64,000 nucleotides of DNA, from positions 2,108,001 through 2,172,000 of the forward strand of contig JAQOTA010000069.1 in assembly GCA_029532415.1 (NCBI GenBank), in the 5' to 3' direction. Below the pieces are notes generated by a model. The model saw only the letters and a program-made list of their open reading frames with translations. It was not told the DNA's origin and ran no database searches. The position numbers and the translations under genes are program-made. This DNA is from Marasmius tenuissimus (Eukaryota > Basidiomycota > Agaricomycetes > Agaricales > Marasmiaceae). Below are positions 23,194 through 35,700 of the stretch, piece after piece. Position 1 is the first letter of the stretch, and every line of letters starts with the position of its first letter.

Positions 23194-24461
23194 ATGGATC
23201 CCTTGGGAACCGTGGACTCAACGCTGCGAACACAACAGCATCATCTTTGCTGTATTGTTGCGGGCTCATCGGCAGTGAGTTCTCCTTGCTTGTCTAACTA
23301 CTTTGGTTGTTGATACCATTGCAGGTCTACCTTTGGGATATCATAACACACGCACGATTGGACTTCCGTCTTATGCGTAAGTCCGGATTCCACCTTCCAC
23401 AAGCAATCTATCTGGCATCAAGGTGCGCTCACATCGTTATAATGAATTGGCCAGACTCCAGAGGGATGAAAGCTAAGACACTTTTAGACTTGTGTTTTTG
23501 GCACTTCTGATTCTAGAAACCGTCTTCTTGGGTAAGTTGGTTCTTCCTTGTGGTGTAGATGATAATGATCCTTCTGTTTCAGCTACACGGGCTAAAAGTT
23601 TGCATCAGTGTCGAGCCCTTCATCTTGGGGTTATATGTGTGTGGTCCCTTCACTATACCTTGATAGGGGCGCTCCATCATCTACGAACTCGTGCCGTCTT
23701 CTTCGACCGTACTTGGGTGGTCCGTTGCATCTTTGGTGTATGGCTGATTTCTTCCGGAGCTTCCGTGGCAATCAGTCCTCTTATAACCCAAGGAAGAGTG
23801 ATTGACGCGAACCTTTGCATGCACAGTAATTTCAACTTGACCCCCGCACAGATCGTGTTGTGTGTCCATGCATTGCAAGCCTCCGTTACGGTCTTTACAA
23901 CGAGCAGTGGCCTTGTCCTTTCCCCCGTTGTCTACACCACAGGCCACACTCGGTTTATCGATCAGTTGAAAGTCGCAATCATAGCCACTGGTCTTCCCTC
24001 CTTTTCAAAAGCACTTTTACGACACGAACAACGGTTCTACCTGTGAGTTCATATCCCAACCTTCGCTATGCTTTAATTGTGATTCCCATTCTAGGATGGT
24101 ACTGTCTCACGGTGTAGCACTTGTTCCCATTATCACAATGAAGGCCATTCCTGTTGCATATCGCGTGGGATTTGTGATCATAGGTCACGTCTTCTTGGAC
24201 TGTAGATCTTGCTCGATCTTCCGAAACGTTGGCGTATCAATACACTTTCGCGAAGAAGACAAAACCGACATTGCTAATGAGCCGATCTCATTTTCGAGGT
24301 CCAGGCCCAATACTGTTACCCTCCGGAGTGTTGCCCGCAGCGAAGCAGGCGCTTCATGCTTTGAAGGGAGCCAAGGTATGAAGCATATAGTGGTGGTGGG
24401 TGGCATTTTGGACCTCAGGTTTACGCTCGCTCATTTCACGAGCCTACAGCCCATCGCATGA
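23194..24461 (+). CDS. Array family multi-pass membrane protein, copy G
   Basis: Exons 23194-23274, 23325-23422, 23488-23531, 23583-24042 and 24095-24461, about 349 residues. Start MDPLGTVDSTLRTQQHHLCC; later LWDIITHARLDFR, LMRKSGFHLPQA, HHLRTRAVFFDRTW, FSKALLRHEQRFYL and CRSCSIFRNVGVSIHF. The last segment ends FTSLQPIA then stop, where E continues PIAENRSGG, so G has lost the exon 6 tail by a change to TGA. All splice sites up to exon 5 are canonical. It is the duplicate of copy E. Confidence 0.8.
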
Positions 24462-25014
24462 AATTGGTCAAGAGGATGAGTAGATGCAAATCAATCAGCC
24501 TAGTCAAGTTTTAGTCTGCTTCGCGGGGGTATAGAGGGGGCTCGGTGACGCGAGCAAATACACTTATGCGTGCTCGAGAGTCAATATGGCCAGGCTTTTG
24601 TACAGAGAATCAGTGTTTAATATTTCAAGCCTCAAGTCCAGTTGTGATTTCAAAGGAGTCTCGGCAGAGTTTTGTTGCTGTAATGCTCCATCTAGAGCGA
24701 GGACACCATAGCCGAGATCGTTGGCCGGTTTGGTGTTTTCCTCCCGTGTATCTGGTCCGAATCCCTCGGAATGAAGCTCACTCTCTCCTCGATTGCGTAA
24801 GTACGTACGGTGGGCATCCTTACCGGTGTTCGGAACTGGAGCATTCTACAGAGCAATGTAACTCGTACGAGCAAGCTGAGAAACAAAAGTACTGCCCCGG
24901 GAATGTTTGGTCTTGGGTTTCTCTGTTCTTTGTCTTTGGGCACAGAGCAGTAAGATTATAGACCCTGAGCACGTCGTATTAGCCACGTGGGCGCAAAGTA
25001 CAGCAAGTGATGAT

Positions 25015-25290
25015 CGTGTTGATCGTGTGCCCAGTATTCTCGTGAGCGTTAACCTCATTGTGGCTATCGCAATAAGAATCCACGCCATCTTACTTGCATA
25101 TCACGTAGAGATGTTGATTGCCACTCACGCCGTCCTACATTGTGCAGCTTGTCCTGTCTCCCGGGATGTCAGGAAATCGAGATACATTACTCAGGAGCTC
25201 ATCGACAATCTCCCGATATCATTTCTTAAAGACTCAGGTCCTTGTTCTTCCCGACATTCGGCAAGCTCATTATTAAGTGTTACAGAAAGG
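25015..25290 (+). pseudogene. Array family exon 5 fragment of the copy C type
   Basis: Translation contains LAYHVEMLIATHAVLHCAAC, then PVSRDVRKSRYITQELIDNL, which follows copy C exon 5 (LAYRVGMMVVMHAVLHCAAC, SIFRNLGKTKYVTEELIVDL) closely and the other copies poorly. No exon 1-4 remains upstream. It shows that the C sub-branch once had at least two loci. Confidence 0.65.
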
Positions 25291-25519
25291 TTCGTGTACC
25301 TAGAATAACGTCTCAAAGGGCAACATAGATGCAATACCCGATTCAGGTCTCGGGATGGAGGGATTAGTATATAAATCAGGTACACTGGAAACTCGTTGTG
25401 TCCGCCTGCCTCTCGTTTGATTCCATCCGATGCACTGTGAGCTCGTATGATAAGTGGAACACGGATCAGGGATCGGACTACCACTCACCGCTTCTGTGTT
25501 CGTCGTCTATTCAATCTCG

Positions 25520-26694
25520 TCAAGGCGTGGAGCTTGAAATGCGTGTCCCGCCGCAGGAGGTACGGCCCAAGGTGATATTTGACCTTGGGTGAAAGGAGAT
25601 TGACTCGTTGGTTACTATGTCGATGAATCCTTCCTCGCGAAGATGCTTGGATATCCCCATATTCCGGAAAACTGAGCACGATCGGCAGTTAAGGAAAGCA
25701 CGACCTAAAATCACAAAAGCGATGCAATATGCATCCGGGACGGCCTTCATTGTGATTATGGGAATGACAGTCACATCGCGGAAAAGCGCCGCACTGAAAA
25801 TAATCACAAGTTGGAGCAGATTGAAGGTGCATTGTTGAAACTTGAGATATTGACTTACATATAGTATCGTTGCTCGTGTCGCAAAAGGGCTCTCGAAAAG
25901 GGAGGAACATCTTTGGCCATAATTACGACCTTCAGCTTCTCGAAAAATGGTGATCGCGTTGTGGTGTAGTCGCCGGGGGTAAGGACAAGGCCATTACACA
26001 TTGCAAAGACAACAGAAGTGCTTCGAAATGTATGAAGGTACACCTTGATTTGTGCGAGGGTTGTGTCCCGTATGCACGTATTTGTGCTAACCATGCCTCC
26101 TTGGAGGAGGAAGGGACTACTTGCTATGGTTGCTCCAGAATCTATCACCCACGAAACGAACAGACACCGAACTACCCAAGTATGGTCGAGAGAGATGGCA
26201 CGGGTTCGTAACAGATGCAGCCCCCCCGTCAAGGTATAGTCAAGGGACCACAAATATGGTACTGCAAGGTGAAGGATGCGACAAAGTGAGCTTTCGGCTG
26301 GAACAGCTAGGAGAGAAGGCTCATTACAGTGCACAACGCAAGGTGCAACCTACTTACTCAGAATCACAGTTTCAAGAACCAAGAGCGCCAAAACCACAAG
26401 TCTGATCGGACTTCGTGAGCGATGTAGCCTTCATTCTTTTGGGTGAGGCTCACCTCATAGTCACATATACTGCCTGCGGGAGGTGAAACCCAGACTTGCG
26501 CATAAGCCGGATATCAACTCGTGCATGGAGGAGGATGTCCCAAATATAGGCCTATAGTAGTGTCCGAATGTTATCAGTGGTCGTGCTAGGTGGCTAGAGA
26601 AAGGAGGACTCGCTGCCAAAGACCCCACAAGTATACAACAAAGGTGACGCCGTTGTGACTGAAGGGCTGAATCTGTAGCTCCTGAAGATTCCAT
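25520..26694 (-). CDS. Array family multi-pass membrane protein, copy H
   Basis: Exons 26694-26614, 26551-26454, 26401-26358, 26306-25859 and 25793-25520, about 314 residues, the shortest complete copy. Exon 4 is 9 nt shorter than usual, in the loop where others have DLCMHTSVNPTL. Intron 1 has a GC donor (GCA then GCGAGT). Starts MESSGATDSALQSQRRHLCC and keeps IWDILLHARVDI, HLLRTRAISLDHTW, FSRALLRHEQRYYM and CRSCSVFRNMGISKHLRE. The C-terminus ends early at ISSSTP because the frame differs from copy M in this segment, so the usual tail is lost. No clear TATA box upstream. Probably expressed if the GC donor is used. Confidence 0.72.
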
Positions 26695-26699
26695 AAATG

Positions 26700-29600
26700 A
26701 CAGGAACTATGAGAACTTCAAGATGATATGCAGTACCCTGACAGTGTGCAAAGTGCTTGGGGGCTGGTTCTTATGTACTTTACCATGGTATCACTTGATG
26801 CATCTATATCAGTGACCAATGTCAATCTTCACGGCCTTTCGGTTAGAGCGGTGGCTCCCCAGCGTGGTCAGTTTGGAAACCGGATACAAAATTCCCGTTC
26901 TCCAAAACTATCCTGTTACGGTGCGCGGGAACGCTTGACCATCAAAGGCTGCGGATTCGCTGGCACCCAAAGCGACAGTCAGTCGGAGCTCTGAGCAATG
27001 GCGAGTGCTCGGGACTGGACCTAAATCGCTTGCATGAGGCGAGGCATTCAAGGCGAGGTAAAGACCTCAGAAAGGAAAGAAGTTGTCGAGGTACTTGGCA
27101 ACAAGCATACATTTTAATTGGCGAGGGCAAAATCAAACGTGATGAATCAGCACAACTTTACTGTTAAGATACAGTGTCGCACGATCGTACACCGGTTGAA
27201 AATACCACCACAGGCATCACACCATTTGTGACAAGCGTATCACCTCTCTTCCACCGAAGGTTCTGTATCCTCGTCTTTCGTACATGGTCGCGCAACCAGG
27301 TTACGAAAGAGAGATAATCATGAATGAAACGTGGTAGTTCCTCTCGGGTAATCAGACGGAAGAGAAGAGTGGGTGCGAGTCAAAGACGGTATATCCAAGC
27401 ATGATGGGGTTGTTAGGCCGTTGGTAGGAGTTGGGTGGAAGAGGTGGAAGAAGGGTTGCATCCCATTTTCATAGCTAAAGGCGTGACGCGTGCGCGAGTG
27501 GCCTTGTATTAGACCCATGGACGTTTTATACTATATCAGACATTCAAGTTCAGTTCACGTCGATGTAGTGAGCCATGCAGTACCTCCGTCGTGCGGCATT
27601 CTCAGTTCAAAATCTGCAGCGCCCGATTTCGCAGATAACCTGCTCGACCCAATCCTTCGCACACGAATCCGCCATGACCTCCCCTCTCCCACAATCTCGG
27701 ATCGCGTCCATTACGAGACTGTCCAAGTCCTTCCTGCCAAGTCGAGCCTTGAAGTGGGACAACCATAACGTGCGGCCGAGTGGGGGTTGGTTGTATGTTT
27801 CTGGATCGGAAAAGGACAACTTGGTGAATGGAAGGAGGATGGGGTCGGCTACGAAACGGAACAGATTGGATCGATCAGCCCTCTTTACGATATGTTTCCG
27901 ACGGCGACGTACCGGAGTGACCTTGATTTGACTCTCCCTCACATATCGCGTATGTGTATGCGACTGAGAGTGCTTCAATTTGACTCGTGAGGTAGCCAAC
28001 CACATCTAAAAGACGAATGAGATTCATATTAGGTGGTTTTGAAGGTAGATCGATCATACGTGTGAACCACGATGTAACTCGCCTTCATCGATAGGCCGAC
28101 AACGAATTTTCATTTCGATTCCATACAAGGAGAAGGTCGTCGGAGTGGTTATGGTAGGTAGGATTTGAGCCGGAAATCCGTTGTCCAAGCCTCGACGTTT
28201 TTGGGATATGGGCGTGGATTTGGTTTCCAGATTGAGTAACTAAGCATGTTTGTTGATATACATAGGGACTGGACCCTATGGGTCGTGTATAAGATGTAGA
28301 GCACCTAAAACAGTCGAGGTTATCGGAGGGGCCATGACGGCGATTACTTGTAGATTGCAGTACATACCTTGCCCAAAGTCCATCACCGTGTCGGTTTGCT
28401 CATTGAGTTTTACGAAATCACGGTAGCTACCTCGTGCCCTGTCTTCTCTCGCAGCTGCCTTCAATTCACGAACGCACAAAGTGAGCTATACAACATCGGA
28501 GTTGACACACAAAGCACGCACCATACCATGGATTTGAATCTCGTGATAGCCAGGCTATGGTGGGCCGTGGCCCAACAGTAATGAAAGGTGAGAGAATTTT
28601 CGTTTTGATTCACGGGTGTCATCCGTAGTTGTCCTTTTCGAACAAAGTTTGAAGCCGACGGTTACGATGTAAGTGGTAGAGAGAATGATACGCAAAATCA
28701 GGCTGTGATTACGGAAGCAACTGAGACACGGTAAGTACTATCACGCGATCGATGGGGTGTTCATGGCGTTGTTGTCTGTTACTCGTTAGGCGCGCGTGCC
28801 GCGGCTGCCACCTTGCTTGTCACGAAAATCGCGGTGACATTGAACAATCTTTTTATTCCAATAATCTGACAATCCAATACTACGAGGTCGAACGACGTCG
28901 AACGTCGAACAGGCGACGATGACCGACGACGAGCGGGGAGAAAATTATCTGATCAAAGAGATAAACCATCTCCAGTTATCACAAATCTTATTGAGTATGT
29001 TTGGACCTATTTGTAAAATGCATGGGAAAATCTAATTCATGCAGGGAGAGACCTTGACAAGCAAGGTAATTTGTCTTGTTGACCCTGCATCCTCGACGAC
29101 CAACTCTGAGTCTGACGCGTCAATCCACCTCTATTCACAGGAGTATCAGCCAACCCAGAACATCGACAACGACTCCTGGTGTCAATTTCAAGGATCATAA
29201 TCTCATATCCGAATTCTCGAAACATGCTCCGCACGGATCTCTGCACTACCGCGCCTCCTGATGAGATGGATACCGCCTCTTAACTGCGGATGCAATCTCC
29301 AACCAACCACCCTCGACCTTGTTTTTAGTCTTACGTGTGGGTATGTGGGCGTGCGAGCGAATTGGATAGCTGGCGAAGTCAGGCTCTTCTTTGCTACGGG
29401 CTTTTTCATGCCGTGGATGATCCCTCCCATGCAGGGCGATGCTTAATCCATGAAGGTTTCAGGCGTTTCTCCGTGGTCTTTACTCAATTCTGGCTACGAC
29501 AGCTCGAAGGGAGCTGTAAACAAGAGCTTAGGATGCCCTTCATCCTCACCTGTGCTTACCTCGATTCTCTAGAGTCTGATTCCCTCGCCCGGAGCGACCA

Positions 29601-29890
29601 TTTCTAAAAATCTGACCGAGCTTCGAAGTTACAACATAACCCTTGGATTCGATATCTCGTCCTGCACAATGCTCTCCAGTGCTTCCGAACGAGCGCCCTC
29701 CCTTTGTCTCATGTTGATCCTGATGGTGATTACTCCTTCCCACCGACTTGGAGTACAATGATGATCTCAAGCGACCTCATTCGGTATGTGGCCTCTTTAA
29801 AAAGATGCGCGTCAGGCTGGCATCCTTTTTTCCCATTCCATCGTTTCTTCTTGCTCTCATTTTTTACCATTCCCATTTGTGCGCCTAAAC
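26700..29890. other. Long gene-poor stretch with weak candidates
   Basis: One candidate is a plus-strand frame at 27575-27931 (118 codons) starting MQYLRRAAFSVQNLQRPISQ, which resembles a mitochondrial presequence; a TATA-like TTTATACTATAT lies about 45 nt before it. I do not recognise the protein and an opposite-strand frame overlaps it. From about 28.28 kb the sequence is a decayed copy of 40.13-41.2 kb. Nothing else supported. Confidence 0.35.
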
Positions 29891-29894
29891 AATC

Positions 29895-32081
29895 ATGGCA
29901 AAGATAGAACGCAACCAAAAGGAAGAAATCGCACTGGGAATGACACTTATCGGCTTTCTCTTTTCTGCAATGTGGGTAATCTCAGGGACAAACACACGCG
30001 AAAGCAATATTTGACAGTTACGTCCCCCATAGCCTGTACGGCCTGTTCTTATCGCAAGTCTACACGTACTGCAAACGGTTTTCCCGGGACTTTGTTGGCG
30101 TCAAGCTCTTGGTACGTCCTCGCTCGGCGTGTGTCCGGTACTAGACTTTGACACAGGTTACTCACTAGGTCTTCGGGACTGCGTCAGTTCACTGTCAGAT
30201 ATCTTTTGGGTTCCTGATTTCACTCGCGCCACGTAGTTTCTTTAACACCGTGTCTTTGGTGTTGGTGACACATTCCTGCTGGTAAAAGAGCTTTTACCCA
30301 GGTTCGCCTATGTGAAATGTCTGACAACTATCCATATCAGGTATTTTTTCGTGACTACCGGGAATATGAAGGTGATAATCTGGTGGGTATCTTACCTCTT
30401 CTCTATTCAAAAATGCTGATAGTCTCGATATCCAGGAGTATGGATGTACGTGGCCTCCAAATTCAGATATTCTCTCCACATATCTACCACTCAGCGCTTG
30501 CCTCCTTCCCCAGGTCGAACCGGCTATATCGGTACTCAACACAACCAGTCCCGCTCAAACGACTAGCTGATCACTCTGCTTAAGATGGTTATATCTGCTC
30601 TCACGGAAGGGTGAGGCTTCCCCGAGGTCCGTTTGTGGATGTTCTAATATTCCGTCTCAGATTCTTCATATACCGTGTTTGGATGCGTGAGTCTCCGTGC
30701 CTTATCTTGTAATGCGGGTGATTGAAGTGTTCTCTCTAGTGAGTCGGAGGAGCACCTTGTTTACGGGCCTACTGGTACGCTCTCACAAGTTCCATCTATC
30801 TGATTGACCTGATGATATGTTTCAACTCCACAGATGATCTTTGCTGCCACACATTTTGGTCCGTCTGAACCTTCTTTGACTCGGGTCCAAAAACTATTAA
30901 GTACCTTGATTCTCATCTCTCTCTAGTCTCTAGAATAGGTATGTAGCCATCTGTTCTCGGCGCTCGACAGGATCTCATCTAGCCCTACAGTAACAGTTGT
31001 TCAATTTCTGGTGATACGCGATATTCCGTTTCTCTCGAGTGTCGGAGTATCTTCCAGTCTCAAGGTGAGACGCGTCGATTAAACACCTCTTCCCGATGGC
31101 TTACCCCTCACTGGCAGGTTCCAATCGTTATGAGGTTCAGCAGCGCAGCTGTCTGTGATACCAGCATCGCCATCTCCTTATGCTATTACCTGCAACGGGT
31201 ACGAACAGGTTTCAAGAGGTGAATTGCACTTTCTCGATTGACCACACCGAGAATCTAAGTATATCATTCATTCTCAGAACGGACGAAATTATCGACTACC
31301 TCATGATCCTCGCGATCAATTCAGGCTGTTTAACAAGGCAAGCGCTTTTCCGCCCGGGCTACCACGTGCATTGACATAGTACTTTCGTACCAGCGTGGCG
31401 TCGATAGGTTGCCTTCTTACTGCAAGTCGACAACGTAAATTTGTGCCATTCGAATAATTGTCTGACATCCCGCCACAGTTTTTAATCACCTCAAAGACGT
31501 GGGCGTATTTGACTATCTGCTTTGTGATCAGCCGTTGTGAGTACCACACAGATCCTTGGTAAAATTATGATGCTGATCACATCCTTCCCAGTATACGCGA
31601 ACACCCTACTCGCTGCGTACGTCTCCGAGGTCACCGTCGACGACACACATCTCAACTGACATATCCAACCCGCTTCAGGCTAAACACGCGCCAAGTTCTA
31701 CAACCTACACACGGGCTGGATACCCCAATCCTTCCAGACTTATTTCGGCCTCGCCGTCGTGACCCTTCAAGTCTGGAGAAGATATTTGACAGGGCCTCCG
31801 CCCCGCTCGTTAGGAGCCCGAACCCCTCCCCGAAAACTCCCGCTCAAGTCCTCGTTGTCACCGAGATAATCTCTCGAAGTGACTCGAACGTGTCTTCTTC
31901 AAGCTCGAACAACGAGGTGTGCCAGACTCCAACCATATCGTTTTCTCCGACGTGTCTCAGGACCCCCGATTCCAGATTATTAATTCGTCAACTCCGCCAA
32001 AGCTGGCCAGCGTACCCCGGGGAACGAGCTGCACGTAACCGAGGGACGACATTGGAGAGAAAGCAGTGGACATCTCTATGA
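29895..32081 (+). CDS. DUF6534-type multi-pass membrane protein, copy 1
   Basis: First two exons are clear: 29895-29971 (MAKIERNQKEEIALGMTLIG, then FLFSA) and 30033-30111 (LYGLFLSQVYTYCKRFSRD). The middle (30.2-31.1 kb) keeps YREYEGDNL-like and RVWM-like landmarks but exon borders are unclear. Near 31.12-31.22 kb is a TM exon with VSISLCYYLQ-type sequence, then RTDEIIDYLMILAINSGCLT, then YANTLLAAYVSEVTVDD. The last exon begins LNTRQVLQPTHGLDTPILPD and runs open to a stop at 32081 with a Ser-rich tail. The CYYL..RTGFKRTD..I..L......G.LT signature is that of DUF6534, a domain much expanded in Agaricomycetes; function unknown. Some middle exons may be damaged. Confidence 0.62.
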
Positions 32082-32951
32082 TTCATTGACTGATCCCTGT
32101 GTTAGTAACTTATGTAGTCTATCGGTTTTGTATCCGGCATTATGCCGTTCATATCTCTGACTATGTATCTGAACTTGATCAACCTGGGGTCTGTTGTCCG
32201 GTACGAAAGCTAGCACAAGTGTAACTCACACATGGAAATCTGCAATCTACGATATATAGAATTCCGCCTCGAGGTCACTCGAGATCCTGCTATAAATCGA
32301 ATGCAATCGGACTAGACGGATTGGTTCGCATATGTTCGCCTTTCGCTTAGCTGGGTCCCCACGATGGCGTCTGACAGCCACTAAGCGTTGCTTGAATTCG
32401 AGGGTTCCAAACTTAGTCCATTTTGTGAACGGTATTACGAGTTTGACGTTGATGTATTGATCCAGTGTAGTATCCCTTTCTCCGTGGAAGCCTCGCATAG
32501 TTGTTGCAAGAGCGCCGAGGGTATCTACGACGGCATCAAACAAGGACTCATACAGGCAATCATGAGTGGGAGCATTACTGGGCTCTTTGAGTGGTAAGCT
32601 ACAGCTCGCCGAGAAGTTGTAGCATGCTGTATCGGCAATCGCTTGGCTGCGAGAAATTGTTGAAGTAATTGGGATTCGGACAAGTGCCGGCGACGGGCGT
32701 CTGATACCTCGAAGTCCTTTATAAGGTTGTTGCGACTCTCTGTGGTATCACCGAACCATGGCCATTGCAATATTGTTTTATCATGATGCTTGAGCCTTGT
32801 GGGCTCTGAAGAGGTCATGGGCATGCGTCTGAGATATGAAATAGCATCATAAGAGTAACATCGCATTCAGCCTAACAACTTTTAAGTGACGGTATAGTTG
32901 AAAGGCCAAAGGCAGGAGAAGGAAGGGTGAAAGACAGAAGGAGGCTGTCAG
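32082..32951. other. Gap between DUF6534 copy 1 and copy I
   Basis: The first 300 nt match 43.85-44.15 kb (segmental duplication). A minus-strand stretch near 32.38-32.58 kb reads FDAVVDTLGALATTMRGFHG and could be an exon of an unknown gene, but no start or partner exons are convincing. Confidence 0.35.
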
Positions 32952-34256
32952 CTAGACTGTTTGATTCCCATATGCCCGTCTGCCTCCTGACTGAATCCCT
33001 GCAGTGGGCTGAGGGCTTACACGGTGAGCAGGACGTAAGAATAGGTATCGAACTAACACCCACTGTTTCTGTGTTCGTTGTACTCTGAGTCGCGTCAAGG
33101 CGCGAAACGTCCACCTGAGCGCGAGAGGCATGGAGGTTGATACTATCCGACCCGGACGGCCTAAAAAATATCGGCTCATCGATCATGTCGATCAGACCCA
33201 TTCCTTCCTCGCGAAGGTGCTTTGTTATACCGATATTCCGGAAGACTGAACATGATCTGCAATTGACGAAGACGTGGGCTATGAGCGAGATTCCGATGCG
33301 ATATGCAAGGGGAATGGTCTCAATTCCCATCATGGGGGCGAATGCCAGACAGCCACACAGTTCAATGCTGGGAATAAGAATTACTATGGATCTCGAACGC
33401 GGTAAAGAGACATCCAAGTTGACTCACAGGTAGTGTCGTTGTCCATGTCGTAAAAGCACCTTTGAAAAGGACGGAATGTCCTTTGCTATGACTGCGAGCT
33501 TCAACTTCTCGAGAAATCCGGTCTGGCCCGTGGTGTATACATCGGGCGGGAGTACAAGACCACTGCTGGTCGCAAAGACTACAAAAGTGACTTGAACTGC
33601 ATTGATGCACAGCAGAATTTGCACGAGGGTGGGGTTGATGTTGGTATGCATGCACAGGCTTGTGTTGCCAATCAAGCCTCCTTGGATAACGTAGGCACTA
33701 AATGCTATTGAGGTCCCAGAAGATATCAGCCATAGAATAAAGAGACACCGGACCATCCATGTACGGTCAAGGGAGATGGCACGAGTTCGTAATAGATGGA
33801 GCCCTCCCATTAAGGTAAAGTGAAGGGCCCACATGGCAGTCATCACGAGATGAAGAGCGCGACAACTCGAATTGGAACCAACAGGAGCACCTAGGCACAA
33901 AAAAAAACCTTCATAGCCGCGTTTCAAGGAGACATTATTTAACATACCCAGGAGCACTGTCTCACAAAGCAAGAAGATGAATGTAGCAAACCTGGTGGAA
34001 TGTGGTGAGAGCTTTGGTCCCTTTGGCTGACAATTTGAGCTCACCTCATTGCCACATATACAGCCTGTGGGAGGTGAAACCCGGACTTGCGCATGAGCTG
34101 AAAATCAACTCGTGCGTGAAGCAAAACGTCCCAAAGATAAACCTGTAGTATTATCAGCATTCAAGCCAGTAGGCCAAAAAAAAGAGAGCTTACCGCCAAT
34201 GAGCCCGCAGCAATACAGCAAAGATGACGCCGTTGTGTTTGAAGTGCCGAGTCCAT
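32952..34256 (-). CDS. Array family multi-pass membrane protein, copy I
   Basis: The best-resolved copy: six exons 34256-34194, 34142-34045, 33991-33948, 33890-33428, 33367-33060 and 32998-32952, about 340 residues with every phase in agreement. Start MDSALQTQRRHLCC is a few codons shorter than in B or D. Then LWDVLLHARVDFQ, LMRKSGFHLPQA, HLLRTRAISLDRTW, FSKVLLRHGQRHYL and CRSCSVFRNIGITKHLRE. Exon 6 gives GIQSGGRRAYGNQTV, which defines the true C-terminus of the family. Exon 4 is 6 nt longer than usual. Likely functional. Confidence 0.85.
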
Positions 34257-34312
34257 GGCTCTGGAAGGGTTGATCGGTGAGGTTTGTGTGGGTCAGATAC
34301 ACTGGAATGTGG

Positions 34313-34318
34313 TTTATA
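34313..34318 (-). promoter_or_regulatory. TATA box of copy I
   Basis: Minus-strand AAATATAAACCA, 57 nt before the ATG. Confidence 0.5.
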
Positions 34319-34959
34319 TTTAGTTGAAATGTGTGTTTTACATGCTTTATGATATCATTAGCAGTTAGCACTAGGACCTACTGTACTCCCTAACCCTTGA
34401 CCTCCGATCTGTACTTCGTCATGCACAGCTATTAATCTCCACTTTTACGATCTAACTTGTTTCCTTATGCCCTATGCCTCTGTCTCCACTTTGTCATAGA
34501 CACTTCATTAGCAAAACAGCAAATTACCCGGTCGGCTTGTTGGGTCCCTTGTTTGGGCTTTTGAGCCGGAGCCGCAAGTGACAACCCCACAAGTTTGAAA
34601 GCTGGTGTCTATGATGTCCCCTAAAATATACCAAACAGCTAGCAAAGGTCTGGGTGACTGAGTACTCGGATACTAGCGTATCAAGACAAGAGATGGCAGT
34701 CTGGCTCTCCGCCCTTTCCACTCTGAGTACAGCCCGTCACATAATATCGGTCCGGTAAGTGTCCTTAGTCACAGATAGTCAGATGAGTCGGATAATGTCG
34801 AGCTCGGGGCGAGAGTCGTTGGTACGGAAATTACAGAGTGCGGGATTGAGCCCCAAAGTCCTTCGGGATCGCGAATGTGAAGAATAGAACAGTGAAAAAT
34901 AAACTGTAGATATATCGGGAAAGTCACAAAGTAAGGTAACGGATGCGACTGTTACACAG

Positions 34960-35170
34960 GAGGACGGGTTCATGCAAATCAATCAGCCTCATCAAGGTTT
35001 AGTCGACTTCGTGGGCATACAGGGGGGTCTCACTAGCTTCTAGGGTGAATGAATACACTTGTTTGTGCCCTCGAGAGTGGACATGGCCAAACTTTCATGC
35101 AGAGAACCAGCATTGGGGATTTCAAACTTCATGTCCAGTTGTTTCTCAAGGGACTCTCGTGAACTTCACG
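34960..35170 (+). pseudogene. Fragment of the E/G-type 3' end
   Basis: Plus-strand match to the exon 6 region and 3' flank of copies E and G: ATGCAAATCAATCAGCCT, then GAATACACTT, then GCCCTCGAGAGT, then CAGAGAA.CAG. Orientation is opposite to the neighbouring copies I and J. No coding exon 1-5 remains. Confidence 0.6.
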
Positions 35171-35239
35171 GTGTTCATGAGCCTATATGAGCTGCGGAAT
35201 ATTTTTCTGATGTATGAACCATGAATTTTGAAACGAAGA

Positions 35240-35700
35240 TACAGTGAACACTCAAGTATGGTCGAGAGAGATGGTATAAATTTGTAGTAGATGGATTCCC
35301 CCGACGTCATGGTTCGGTCCATACTCCCGCACTACGAGACTTCCTCTCCATACTTCCGCACTACAAGACTTCATCTTCATACTTCCATACTCTCGTACTT
35401 CCGTCTATTATTTCCAAAGTCTTCAGTCTATATTTCACTTGTTGATTTGTTATTAGTATCCTAGATAAGTATATAGGCTCTCATGTATCTAGCGATTCCT
35501 CAGTCTATCAACTCCATTCCTCAGTTCTCATCATCTCTAAGTTCTCAGTTCTCTCTTTCCTTCGGAGTTCTCAGCTTTTCCGTTATGCGGCAAGTCTAGT
35601 CCTCACACCCGAGTAATGTGCATATTAAGTGACCACACACAAAATACCGCGAGATAGAGGGCACGACAACGCGGACCTTCAACTCGCGTAGCTACAACAC
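35240..35700 (-). pseudogene. Array family exon 4 fragment split by an insertion
   Basis: Minus-strand exon 4 sequence at 35240-35312 (the HLLRTRAIS region: CAAGTATGGTCGAGAGAGAT on the plus strand) stops, and the adjoining part resumes at about 35623 (TAAGTGACCACACAC, then GAGGGCACGACAACGCGGAC). About 310 nt of unrelated sequence lies between. No other exons are present, so this is debris between I and J. Confidence 0.65.
35313..35622. mobile_element. Insertion of about 310 bp in the exon 4 relic, type unknown
   Basis: Sequence absent from all other copies at this point. It is pyrimidine-rich on the plus strand with repeated CATACTTCC/ACTACAAGAC-like phrases and a run of TCTCAGTTCTC-like words. 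It has no obvious inverted repeats or coding frame. It could be a solo LTR fragment, but I could not define TG...CA ends with a clear target duplication. Confidence 0.4.

Noticed and set aside
32525..32866. Minus-strand frame of 113 codons upstream of DUF6534 copy 1's 3' flank
   Set aside because: It conflicts with a better-looking exon in another frame of the same strand and neither has a recognisable family.
35313..35622. Solo LTR of a retrotransposon
   Set aside because: TG...CA ends and a 5-bp target duplication could not be defined; left as an insertion of unknown type.
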